Made by a program: the position numbers and the translations under genes
Shown here: in pieces, positions 33,101-40,964 of the stretch
Layout of the letters: every line of letters begins with the position of its first letter
Position numbering within the stretch: position 1 is the first letter of the stretch
DNA from: Halarchaeum rubridurum
Lineage (GTDB): Archaea > Halobacteriota > Halobacteria > Halobacteriales > Halobacteriaceae
Direction of reading: 5' to 3'
DNA length: 64,000 nucleotides
Assembly: GCF_014647115.1 (NCBI RefSeq)
Contig: NZ_BMOO01000002.1
Span: 1 to 64,000, forward strand
The notes under the pieces: generated by a model
Databases searched by the model: none
The model's input: the letters and a program-made list of their open reading frames with translations, nothing else
What the model was told of the DNA's origin: nothing

Positions 33101-34450
33101 ATGAAGCTCGCACTCGTCGGCGTCGGCGCGGTCGGGAGTCGGATGGTCGACCGAATCCTCGAAGTCGAGGCGGACACCGGGCGGGCGTTCACCCGCGGGA
33201 ACGCCCTCGTCTGCGACATCGCTCGGACGCCCGCCGACGGGTTCGACGCCGTCCCCGAGGACCAGCGCGTCCTCCTCGGCGACACCCACGAGGACGTCAC
33301 CGCGGAGGGCGTCGAGGGCGACCTCGAACTCGCCGCGGACGTCGCGGGGACCGACCTCCCCGAGTTCCGGCGCGCGCTCGACTCGCTCGCCATCCACGAG
33401 TCCGACGGCGTGCTCGTCGTCGCGGACCTCGGGAGCGCGACCGGGAGCGGTGCCGGGGCGGTGCTCGTGGAGGAGCTACAGGGCCTCTACGACGAACCGC
33501 TCTACGTCCTCGGCGCGCTCCCGGCCGACGACGACGGCGGCGTGGCGGCGCTGAACGCCGCCCGCGCGCTTCGCTCCGTCGTCCCGACGGCCGACAGCAC
33601 GCTCGCCTTCGACCGCGAGACGTGGCCGGGCGACCCCGAGAGCGACGACGACCCGGAAATCCGCGCGCTGGCGACGCGCGTCGCCACGCTGTTCGCCGCG
33701 GGCGAACTCGACTCGGACGCCGTCGCGGAGAACGCGATGGACTCGAGCGACCTCATCCGCACGCTCGAACCCGGCGGAATCGCCTCCGTCGGGTACGCCT
33801 CGACGGACGTCGAGCCGGACGAGCGCGGCCTCTTCGCGCGTCTCGTGGCCTGGTTCAGCCGGGGCGGCGACGACGGCGACGAGGCGACGGACGCCGCGAA
33901 GGTGAAGTCGCTCGTCCAGCGCGCCGCGAACACCCGCCTCACCGTCCCCTGCGAGGTATCGAGCGCGGAGCGCGCGCTCGTCGTCCTCTCGGGACCCCCG
34001 AGCGAGCTCTCGCGGCGCGGCTTCGAGAGCGCGCGCCAGTGGCTGGAGGCGGAGGCGGACACCGTCGAAATCCTCGCGGGCGACGACCCGCGCCCGCGCT
34101 CCTCGACCCTCGAGGCCGTCGTCATCTTCTCGAACGTCACGGACGTCCCGCGTATCGACGCCCTGCAGCAGCGCGCGCTCGACACCCAGGCGGCCCGCGA
34201 GGGTGGACGCGCGTCCGATAGCGACGCGGTCGAGTCGCGTGACCACGACTCCGCGACGGACGCCGCCCCTTCGGAAGCGGGCGACGAGGGCGACGGTGGA
34301 GACGGTGGAGACGCAGCCGACGCCGATGCCGCCGATGCCGACGCTGCCGACGCCGACGCTGCCGACGCCGACGCTGCCGACGCCGGCACCGCCGACGACG
34401 TCCCGCTGATTCAGGACGCGGAGGCGGTGGCGGACGACGGGAGCGAGTAG
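33101..34450 (+). CDS. CetZ/FtsZ-like tubulin-superfamily protein, copy 2, divergent
   Basis: A 449-residue paralogue of the preceding gene and clearly co-transcribed with it. The N-terminus (MKLALVGVGAVGSRMVDRIL) and T7 loop (NAMDSSDLIRTL, both Asp kept) are conserved. The T4 signature is altered: DLGSATGSGAGA has GSATGSG instead of GGGSGSG, and the nucleotide-contact FDND of copy 1 is FDRE. An extra loop (FSRGGDDGDEATDAAK) and a tail of about 85 residues with repeated DAADA units are added; the tail is acidic and probably disordered. It may be a slow or inactive GTPase that co-assembles with or regulates copy 1, by analogy with other paired tubulins. Family placement is sure; role is inference. 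Confidence 0.82.
   Translation: MKLALVGVGAVGSRMVDRILEVEADTGRAFTRGNALVCDIARTPADGFDAVPEDQRVLLGDTHEDVTAEGVEGDLELAADVAGTDLPEFRRALDSLAIHESDGVLVVADLGSATGSGAGAVLVEELQGLYDEPLYVLGALPADDDGGVAALNAARALRSVVPTADSTLAFDRETWPGDPESDDDPEIRALATRVATLFAAGELDSDAVAENAMDSSDLIRTLEPGGIASVGYASTDVEPDERGLFARLVAWFSRGGDDGDEATDAAKVKSLVQRAANTRLTVPCEVSSAERALVVLSGPPSELSRRGFESARQWLEAEADTVEILAGDDPRPRSSTLEAVVIFSNVTDVPRIDALQQRALDTQAAREGGRASDSDAVESRDHDSATDAAPSEAGDEGDGGDGGDAADADAADADAADADAADADAADAGTADDVPLIQDAEAVADDGSE
34310..34384 (+). repeat. Five tandem 15-bp units in the CetZ copy 2 tail
   Basis: Units begin at 34310, 34325, 34340, 34355 and 34370. The last three are perfect copies of GACGCTGCCGACGCC; the first has one mismatch and the second three. 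Each encodes DAADA. This is an in-frame minisatellite likely to vary in copy number between strains. Confidence 0.85.
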
Positions 34451-34477
34451 CGAACGACCGTCGGTCCTCCGCGCCGC

Positions 34478-35224
34478 CTATCGTCGCGGCCGCGGGCCGC
34501 GTTCCTGTGGCCGGACGGCGTCGGCGACGGTGACGAGGAGGCCGAGCGCCCATCCAATCGGGATGGCGAAGCCGAACCACATGCCGACGAACGCGAAGCC
34601 GGCGAGGTCGAAGCGCGCCCTGATGGTCGCGGCGAGTCCCGCGACGCCGAGAACGTTGTCGAGGAGCCACGCGGCCAGCGACGTACTCCCCGGGAGGACG
34701 ACGTTCCCGAGCGTCGGCGAGAAGAGCGCGGCCGTCACGGGCGGGAGGAAGACGGCGGCGACGCCGAAGGGGTAGGCGAGGAGGAGCGTGAGGGCGCGCG
34801 AGCGGTGGCGCGCGAACGCCCAGCAGCAGCCGACGGAGACCGTGGCGACGACGCTCGCGGCGAGGACGGCGCGGAACCCCGCGGTCGGGAGGCGGTCCCA
34901 CGCGAGCGCGGTCAGCCCACCCCAGACGAGCGCGACGACGCCGACGACCACGAGGACGCCGAGCCCGGCGGCGATGCGGTCGAGTTGGTGCGCGACGTAC
35001 CTGACCCAGAACCCGAGGAGGACGAAGGGGTAGCTCGCGGCGACCAGTACCGCACCGAGGGCGTACCAACACCAGAAGGCGACCCGCGTCGCCGCGCCGT
35101 CGGGTCGCCACCCGCGGGCCGCGTACTCGTCCGCCGGCCGGTCGAAGGCGAGGTCGAGCCACGCGCCGAGCAGCCGCACGAGGTCGATTTTCACCGCGGC
35201 GAGGAGGTCCGGTGACGTTCCCAT
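34478..35224 (-). CDS. Multi-pass membrane protein, function unknown
   Basis: A 248-residue protein with about six hydrophobic helices, for example ALGAVLVAASYPFVLLGFWV and GLGVLVVVGVVALVWGG. A polar N-terminal 45 residues (AVKIDLVRLLGAWLDLAFDR) precede the first helix. No motif of a transporter or enzyme family is recognised. A TATA-like AGTAATACC lies about 28 nt before ATG 35224, so it is leaderless. It is convergent with CetZ copy 2. Confidence 0.7.
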   Translation of the reverse strand: MGTSPDLLAAVKIDLVRLLGAWLDLAFDRPADEYAARGWRPDGAATRVAFWCWYALGAVLVAASYPFVLLGFWVRYVAHQLDRIAAGLGVLVVVGVVALVWGGLTALAWDRLPTAGFRAVLAASVVATVSVGCCWAFARHRSRALTLLLAYPFGVAAVFLPPVTAALFSPTLGNVVLPGSTSLAAWLLDNVLGVAGLAATIRARFDLAGFAFVGMWFGFAIPIGWALGLLVTVADAVRPQERGPRPRR

Positions 35225-35285
35225 CGTCCGCAGGTATCGCCGGGGACGGTATTACTCTCCCGACTCGCACGCGACGCGAGCCGCG

Positions 35286-35843
35286 TCAGCCGAGGAGCGC
35301 GCGCAGGCAGAAGACGACGGCGAGGTTCGCGGTCGTGAGGAGACCGACCAGCAACGCGCTCGCGTTGACGACGGGGGAGTCGCTCCGGTAGAGCCCGGCG
35401 GCGACGGCGCGGTCCGAGACGGGCGCGAACGGCCGGAGGACGAATCGGCCGTCGCCCCGCGCGCCGCCGTCGACGGCGATGTGGACGAGCCACGAGCCGC
35501 CGACGGTCCCGGCGACGCCGAGCGCGATTGCTCCCCAGGTCGCCGTCCCGGCCATCGACCCGACGACCGTCCGGACCTGCGTGCCCGCGCCGAGGACGAG
35601 CAGGTAGCACACCGGCGCGAACGCGACGGGCGCGAGGACGCTGTGGGGGTAGCCCCGCCGTCGCGTCCCCGTGAGCGATTCGAGCGCGTTCGGGAGCGGC
35701 GCGCAACACGCCCCGAGCGCGAGACAGCCGGCGAGCGCCGCGCCGACCGTCGGCGTCGGCGCGACCAGGTCCGCCCCGAGGAGCACGATTCCCGCGCTGG
35801 CGATCACCGTCAACACGACACCGAGGTGTCCGCGGGTCTCCAT
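35286..35843 (-). CDS. Membrane protein, possibly YdjM/DUF457-like
   Basis: A 185-residue protein with about five helices. The segment LPNALESLTGTRRRGYPHSV (near 51-70) resembles the LPDxD...HRGxTHS motif of the YdjM family of membrane-bound predicted metal-dependent hydrolases, and LVHIAVDG further on carries another His and Asp. The resemblance is weak, with Asn at the place of the usual Asp. A CTTAAG box lies about 30 nt before ATG 35843. It is a single-gene unit on the same strand as the membrane protein at 34478, 61 bp upstream of it. Confidence 0.6.
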   Translation of the reverse strand: METRGHLGVVLTVIASAGIVLLGADLVAPTPTVGAALAGCLALGACCAPLPNALESLTGTRRRGYPHSVLAPVAFAPVCYLLVLGAGTQVRTVVGSMAGTATWGAIALGVAGTVGGSWLVHIAVDGGARGDGRFVLRPFAPVSDRAVAAGLYRSDSPVVNASALLVGLLTTANLAVVFCLRALLG

Positions 35844-36395
35844 TCACCCCGCTTTCGACGTTCGGGGACTTAAGCACCCGGTCGGCGTCGGACGCGCGTC
35901 AGTCGCCGGGGCACGGGCTGACCGATACGCGTCACTCGCGGGTTCGGGTCCGGCGTCGCCCTCGACTCGCCCCTCTCGACGCCCGCCGCCGCCACCAGGG
36001 AAAAAAGACAGGTAATATACTATATCTAGAATGTATCAAAATAACTTATTGACTATCGGACCGTGTGAATATCGTCGGCCCGAGACTGTCGACACGATAA
36101 ATTCGACGAACGGATGGATTATATTTGTGTACTATGCCAATACGGGTTCTAAATGGGGATAAAATTCACTCTCGCCGTCGACTTTTGCGTTCGAGATTTG
36201 GACTACGTTCGGCATCTATCAGAGATTTTCTCAGAACAATACGATTCCGTATATGTATTCAAAATATATCTGTCTGTCCGAACTGTCTCCGGAAGCCACG
36301 CTGTGTCGGGTGTGGTCGGCCGACTCGCCGACTCCGTACGCGTGGTCTTCGTTGACACGAACCTATATACTCGTGCTGGCCGTATCGCCGTCGGC
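35844..36395. other. Gene-poor gap with an AT-rich island
   Basis: About 36000-36370 is far lower in GC than any other part of the window (TAATATACTATATCTAG, ATGTATCAAAATAACTTATT, TATGTATTCAAAATATATC). Open frames such as 36153-36395 and 36125-36355 have no protein-like features, and the first merely runs into the aldehyde dehydrogenase. The right end carries that gene's promoter (CCTATATACTC, about 36362-36372). No inverted repeats or integrase typical of an insertion are evident. It could be a relic of a transferred element, a regulatory region or an origin-like segment. Confidence 0.6.
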
Positions 36396-37883
36396 ATGGA
36401 CCGAGACATCGCGGAGCGGGAGTGGTCACGACAGTACATCGGGGGCGAGTGGACGGCGAGCGAGAGCGGCGAGACGCTCGCCGTCGAGGACCCATCGACG
36501 CGGGAGCACCGCTTCGACGTCCCGGCGTCGACGGAGGCGGACGTCGACGCGGCGTACGAGGCGGCGGTCGCCGCTCAGCCCGAGTGGGAGGCGACGAGCC
36601 CCGGCCAGCGACAGCGTATCGTCCTCGACGCGATGGACGCCCTCGAGGAGTCGTTCGACGACGTCGTCGGCCTCCTCACTGCCGAGGGCGGGTCCTCGGC
36701 CGCGAAGGCGAACATCGAGACGCAGAACACGGTCGCCTCGATGGGTGAGGCCGCGACGTTCCCGTCGCGGATGAAGGGCGAGCACGCCGACTCGAACATC
36801 CCCGCGAAGGAGAACATCGTCGAGCGAAAACCCGAGGGGGTCGTCTCCGTCATCACGCCGTGGAACTTCCCGCTCGTGCTCACGATGCGCGCGGTCGCGC
36901 CCGCCATCGCCACCGGGAACAGCGTCGTGCTCAAGCCGGCCTCCGAGACGCCGGTCACGGGCGGCCTGCTCGTCGCGGCGCTGTTCGCGGAGACCGACCT
37001 CCCCGACGGCGTTCTGAACGTCGTCACGGGACGCGGCTCCGCCATCGGCGACCGGATGGCGGGCCACCCGGCCGCGGACGTCGTCGCGTTCACGGGGAGC
37101 ACCGAAGTCGGCCGCGAGGTCGCGGCCACCGCGGGGCGGAACCTCGCGCTCCCCGCGATGGAGCTCGGCGGGAACAACGCGCACATCGTCGCCGCGGACG
37201 CGGACGTCGACGACGCCGTCGAGGCCGGTGCGTTCGGCTCCTTCATCCACTCCGGGCAGATATGTATCTCCATCAACCGCCACGTGGTCGTCGACGACGT
37301 CTACGACGAGTACGTCGAGAAGCTCGCCGGGATGGCCGAGCACGTCCCCACGGGGAGCGCCCACGACCCCGAGACCATCGTCGGTCCCATCGTCAACGAG
37401 CGCCAGCGCGAGACGGTGCTCGGCTTCATCGAGGACACGCTCGACGCGGGCGCGACGCTCGAAGCCGGCGGCGGCGTCCACGAACTCGACGGCATCGAGG
37501 ACTCCCTCGTCGTCGAGCCGACCGTGCTCTCCGGCGTCACGAACGACATGGCGGCGGCGTGCAACGAACACTTCGGCCCCATCGCGCCCGTCATCCGCGC
37601 GAGCGACATCGACGAGGCGGTCGAAATCGCCAACGACACCGACTACGGCCTCTCCGGGAGCGTCTACGCGGGCGACACCGGCCGCGGGCGCGAAATCGCA
37701 AAGCGCGTCGAGACGGGGATGATTCACGTCAACGACCAGCCGATCAACGAGGAGCCCCACATGCCCTTCGGCGGCGTCGGTGCCTCCGGCATCGGCCGGT
37801 TCAACGCCGACGAGGTCGTCCACGAGTTCACGCAGACGAAGTGGATGAGCGTCCAGCACGAACAGCGCGACTACGGGTTCTGA
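36396..37883 (+). CDS. Aldehyde dehydrogenase, NAD(P)-dependent
   Basis: A 495-residue soluble enzyme oxidising an aldehyde to the acid. The oxyanion Asn lies in ITPWNFPLVLT, the cofactor loop in AFTGSTEVGREVA, the general-base Glu in AMELGGNNAHIV, and the nucleophile Cys in HSGQICISINRHVV. The end GVGASGIGRFNADEVVHEFT is typical. ATG 36396 is set by a CCTATATACTC box (about 36362-36372), 24-34 nt upstream; the frame before it is not protein-like. It is the first gene of the catabolic region and a paralogue of the enzyme at 50202. The natural aldehyde is unknown; an aromatic or medium-chain aldehyde is possible (benzaldehyde dehydrogenase-like C-terminus). Confidence 0.93.
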   Translation: MDRDIAEREWSRQYIGGEWTASESGETLAVEDPSTREHRFDVPASTEADVDAAYEAAVAAQPEWEATSPGQRQRIVLDAMDALEESFDDVVGLLTAEGGSSAAKANIETQNTVASMGEAATFPSRMKGEHADSNIPAKENIVERKPEGVVSVITPWNFPLVLTMRAVAPAIATGNSVVLKPASETPVTGGLLVAALFAETDLPDGVLNVVTGRGSAIGDRMAGHPAADVVAFTGSTEVGREVAATAGRNLALPAMELGGNNAHIVAADADVDDAVEAGAFGSFIHSGQICISINRHVVVDDVYDEYVEKLAGMAEHVPTGSAHDPETIVGPIVNERQRETVLGFIEDTLDAGATLEAGGGVHELDGIEDSLVVEPTVLSGVTNDMAAACNEHFGPIAPVIRASDIDEAVEIANDTDYGLSGSVYAGDTGRGREIAKRVETGMIHVNDQPINEEPHMPFGGVGASGIGRFNADEVVHEFTQTKWMSVQHEQRDYGF

Positions 37884-37965
37884 GGGCCCGCCACGCGCTC
37901 CGTTCGACCCCGCGACGGCCGAGTCCCACACCAACGTTTATGACGTATTGGGGAGTGGTACCGCC

Positions 37966-38496
37966 ATGCCCACCGCAACGTACACGCACGTCACGCTCGC
38001 CGTCGACGACCTCGACGAGTCCGTCGCCTTCTACGGCGACGCCTTCGGGATGGGGCGCATCCCGACGCCCGACTGGGACCTCCCCGTGCAGTGGCTCGCC
38101 TGTGGCGGTCTCCAGTTACACCTCGTGGAGACCGAGGCGGAGGCACCGGCGTTCCACCACTTCGGCGTCCACGTCGACGACGTCGAGGCGGTGTACGAGG
38201 CGGTCGCGGCCCACCCGGACGCCACCTTCGACGACCTCGGCGTCACGGAGGACGGCGACTGGGCGGACGGCGACCCGCCGGTCTACGCCCTGCCGGAAAT
38301 CGGGACCCTCCAGTTGTACGTCCGCGACCCGAGCGGGAACATGGTCGAGGTCGACGCGCCCGACGTCGACGCCCTCGACCGCGATGTCGCGCCGAACGTC
38401 GTCGAGCGGACCGACCTCGACGCGCCCGACCCGGACTCGGACGCGAACCTCTACGGTCCCTTCGGGCTGGACCCCAAGAACCCGTTCAGGGATTGA
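37966..38496 (+). CDS. VOC-family (glyoxalase/dioxygenase-like) protein
   Basis: A 176-residue protein with two beta-alpha-beta-beta-beta units. YTHVTLAVDDLDESVAFYGD carries the first likely metal-binding His; HHFGVHVDDVEAVYEAV a second; LQLYVRDPSGNMVEVD ends with the metal-binding Glu. Members act as glyoxalases, ring-cleaving dioxygenases, epimerases or resistance proteins. In a catabolic context an isomerase or dioxygenase role is plausible, but no specific signature is visible. A GTTTATGAC box lies about 26-34 nt before ATG 37966. Its 3' end overlaps the convergent alcohol dehydrogenase by 11 bp. Confidence 0.82.
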   Translation: MPTATYTHVTLAVDDLDESVAFYGDAFGMGRIPTPDWDLPVQWLACGGLQLHLVETEAEAPAFHHFGVHVDDVEAVYEAVAAHPDATFDDLGVTEDGDWADGDPPVYALPEIGTLQLYVRDPSGNMVEVDAPDVDALDRDVAPNVVERTDLDAPDPDSDANLYGPFGLDPKNPFRD

Positions 38497-39541
38497 GGAC
38501 GACCTTGACGCCCGCGCGCTCGGCCTCGGCCGCGAACCCCGCCTCGTAGTCGGCCATGTCGAAGGCGGGGCCGACGACGCGCGAGAGGTCGAGGTCCGCG
38601 GCCAGCGCGAGCGTCCGCCGCCAGTCCGACTGTCGGCGGCCGTTCACCGTCTCGATCGACACCTCCTCGTTGAGCAGTCCCGTGAGCCCGACGGGGACGC
38701 GCTCGTCGTGGAAGACGCCGACCTGCGCGATTTCGCCGCCCGGACGGGTGCTCGCCTCCGCGAGCCGGAGCGCGGACTCGTGGCCCGAAGCCTCCACGAA
38801 CACGTCGACGGGACGGTTGAGCGCCCCCTCGCTCGCGTTCCGCGTCGCCGTCGCGCCCATCTCGGCGGCGATGGGGAGCCGCGTCCCCTCGTCGGCGTCG
38901 GCACCGACGATCACGATTTCGCTCGCGCCGGCCTCGCGGGCGGCGAGGAGCGCGCTCAGTCCCGCCGAGCCCGGCCCCGTGATCGCCACGCGGTCGCCCA
39001 CCTCGAACGCCGACGCCTCGATGGCGTGGACGCCGATGGCGAGCAGTTCGAGGAAGACCCCCTCGTCGAACGTGACGCCCGCGGGGAGCTCGTAGAGGTT
39101 CCGGGCGGGGACGACGACGTACTCGGCGAGCGCGCCCGGCGTGTCGACGTCGATACCCACCGCCTTCCGGCCGTGCGGCGAGAAGCCGGGTTCCTCCGTA
39201 CAGAGGTTCTGTCGGCCCTCGCGGCAGTTCCGACAGCGCCCGCAGGAGTAGCGAGGTTCGACGGCGACGCGCTCGCCGCCCGCCCAGTCGACGACGTCGG
39301 ACCCGACGGCGTCCACGACGCCCGCGAACTCGTGGCCGAACACCTGCGGGAGGTGTGGCTCGTAGCGGTGGTAGTAGTCGTCCCAGCGGTAGAACGGGGC
39401 CTCGACGCCGCCGTCGATGCCGACGGACCGGACGGCGATTCGGACCTCGTCGGCCCCCGGTGTCGGTACCGGTCGCTCGGCCAGACGCATCCCGGGTTCG
39501 GCGGCGTGCTTCTCCAACACGGTCATCGAGGTGTCGGTCAT
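38486..39541 (-). CDS. Zinc alcohol/polyol dehydrogenase with altered catalytic site
   Basis: A 351-residue medium-chain dehydrogenase. The structural zinc lobe is complete (CGRCRNCREGRQNLC) and the Rossmann loop is GPGSAGLSALLAA. The catalytic zinc Cys of the usual CGICGSD motif is replaced: VRSVGIDGGVEAP has Asp at that position, as described for the glucose dehydrogenase of Haloferax mediterranei (VGVDGTD). GHE follows as normal. The enzyme could act on a sugar or polyol. ATG 39541 (MTDTSMTVLEKH) or 39526 is the start; a CGATTATCG box lies about 26 nt upstream. It is divergent from the VOC gene at 39707. Confidence 0.87.
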   Translation of the reverse strand: MTDTSMTVLEKHAAEPGMRLAERPVPTPGADEVRIAVRSVGIDGGVEAPFYRWDDYYHRYEPHLPQVFGHEFAGVVDAVGSDVVDWAGGERVAVEPRYSCGRCRNCREGRQNLCTEEPGFSPHGRKAVGIDVDTPGALAEYVVVPARNLYELPAGVTFDEGVFLELLAIGVHAIEASAFEVGDRVAITGPGSAGLSALLAAREAGASEIVIVGADADEGTRLPIAAEMGATATRNASEGALNRPVDVFVEASGHESALRLAEASTRPGGEIAQVGVFHDERVPVGLTGLLNEEVSIETVNGRRQSDWRRTLALAADLDLSRVVGPAFDMADYEAGFAAEAERAGVKVVLNP

Positions 39542-39706
39542 CGACTCACTATCTCGGACGAACGATAATCGTGTTTTCGGGTCGTTGGGTCGGACCCCGG
39601 CGACGCCGCCCCTCCGGCGTCGGGTGCACGCCGCGCTCTCCCCACTGTCGTGCGGTACGTTCACGACCAGCGAAACGCTCTTGTGGCCGGTCGCCGCAGA
39701 CGCCGT

Positions 39707-40063
39707 ATGGACGTGCTCCACGTCGCGGTCGACGTCACGGACATCGAGACGACGAGCGGCTTCTACGAGGACGCCCTCGGTCTCGACTTCACCCGCGAGT
39801 TCACCGTCGAGGGGACGTACAACTACTGCGTCGGCGGCGAGAGCGCCGCCGAGATACAGTTCTGTGAGGTCGACGCGCCCGTCGAGCCCGCGGGCATCAA
39901 CCACCTCTCCGTGGGTGTCTCCGACCTCGATGCGACCGTCGAGACGGCGACCGAGGAGTGGAACGCCGAAATCGAGCAGGGACCGTTCGCCATCGACGAC
40001 GAGACGCGCGCCGCCTTCGTCACCGACCCCGAGGGGTACAGCGTCGAGCTGATCGAACAGTAG
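39707..40063 (+). CDS. VOC-family small protein (lactoylglutathione lyase-like)
   Basis: A 118-residue single-domain VOC protein, probably a dimer. VLHVAVDVTDIETTSGFYED is the first strand-helix pair; INHLSVGVSDLDATVETA the second; FVTDPEGYSVELIEQ supplies the terminal Glu. Family enzymes handle 2-oxoaldehyde hemithioacetals or methylmalonyl-CoA epimerisation. ATG 39707 is preferred over the longer frame because it starts at the first beta-strand. It is not closely similar to the VOC protein at 37966. Confidence 0.82.
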   Translation: MDVLHVAVDVTDIETTSGFYEDALGLDFTREFTVEGTYNYCVGGESAAEIQFCEVDAPVEPAGINHLSVGVSDLDATVETATEEWNAEIEQGPFAIDDETRAAFVTDPEGYSVELIEQ

Positions 40064-40102
40064 CGTAGCCCGACGCGCACACGAACCGGAAACGACCGGC
40101 GC

Positions 40103-40873
40103 TCACTCGTTCTCGCGCTTCGAGCGGAGTTGGCCGCCGCCGTCGACTTCGAGGACCGTCCCCGTGATGTACTCGGCCTCGTCCGAGGCGAGAAACGCCG
40201 CCGCCTCCGCCTGGTCCTCCGGGCGCGCCCACCGGCCCAGCGGGACGTCCTCGGTGAACGCCTCGCGCTCCGCCTCGGTCGTCGTGCGCTCGGCCAACGG
40301 CGTCAGCGTCGCCGACGGGCAGACGGCGTTCGCCCGGACACCCTTCGGTCCGAGGTCGAACGCCGTGTGCTTCGTCAATCCGATCAACCCCCACTTCGAG
40401 GCCGTGTAGTTCGCCGCGCCGTTGTGACTGATTCCCCGGCCTGCCATCGACGATATGTTCACGATACGCCCGTCGCCCTGCTCGACCATCGGCGGGATGG
40501 CCTCGCTCGTGCAGACGAACGCGCCCGTGAGGTTGACGTCGACGATTCGTCGCCACTCGTCGAGCGAGAGGTCCTCGATGGACCCCCCGGTGGCGACGCC
40601 GGCGTTGTTGACGAGGACGTCCACGCTTCCGAACCGGTCCAACGCGGTCTCGACCATCGCCGCGGCCTCCGCCTGCGCGGTCACGTCGCACTCGACGGCC
40701 TCGACCGCGTGCCCCGCCGCGCGGAGGTCCGCCGCGGTCGAGTCGAGCGTCTCCGTGTCGACGTCCGCGAGGACGAGTTCCGCGCCGTACTCCCCCATCG
40801 TCTCCGCGACCCCCCGCCCGATTCCCTTCGCCGCGCCGGTCACGATTGCCGTCCGGCCGCTGAACTCTGGCAT
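40103..40873 (-). CDS. Short-chain dehydrogenase/reductase
   Basis: A 256-residue NAD(P)-dependent oxidoreductase of classical SDR type. TGAAKGIGRG binds the cofactor; LADVDTETL with its Asp suggests NAD preference; NNAG, the Ser in NISSMAGRG and YTASK form the active site; TGTVLEVDGGGQL is the C-terminal end. It is FabG-like in pattern, but the catabolic neighbours make a hydroxyacyl, alcohol or polyol substrate more likely than fatty acid synthesis. A CACTTATCAC box lies about 28 nt before ATG 40873. It is a paralogue of the SDR at 51775-52530. Confidence 0.92.
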   Translation of the reverse strand: MPEFSGRTAIVTGAAKGIGRGVAETMGEYGAELVLADVDTETLDSTAADLRAAGHAVEAVECDVTAQAEAAAMVETALDRFGSVDVLVNNAGVATGGSIEDLSLDEWRRIVDVNLTGAFVCTSEAIPPMVEQGDGRIVNISSMAGRGISHNGAANYTASKWGLIGLTKHTAFDLGPKGVRANAVCPSATLTPLAERTTTEAEREAFTEDVPLGRWARPEDQAEAAAFLASDEAEYITGTVLEVDGGGQLRSKRENE

Positions 40874-40964
40874 ACGTTCTCGTGTCTTCTGGTACCGTGA
40901 TAAGTGTACGCCCCGGGTACGACACCGTCACCGTCCCCCCTCCCACCCGGGCGGCGTGCGCGCG

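Noticed and set aside
35844-36355. ORFs at 36125-36355 and 36153 onward in the AT-rich island
   Set aside because: No protein-like composition or start signal; the second only runs in frame into the aldehyde dehydrogenase, whose own start is set by a TATA-like box at about 36362-36372.
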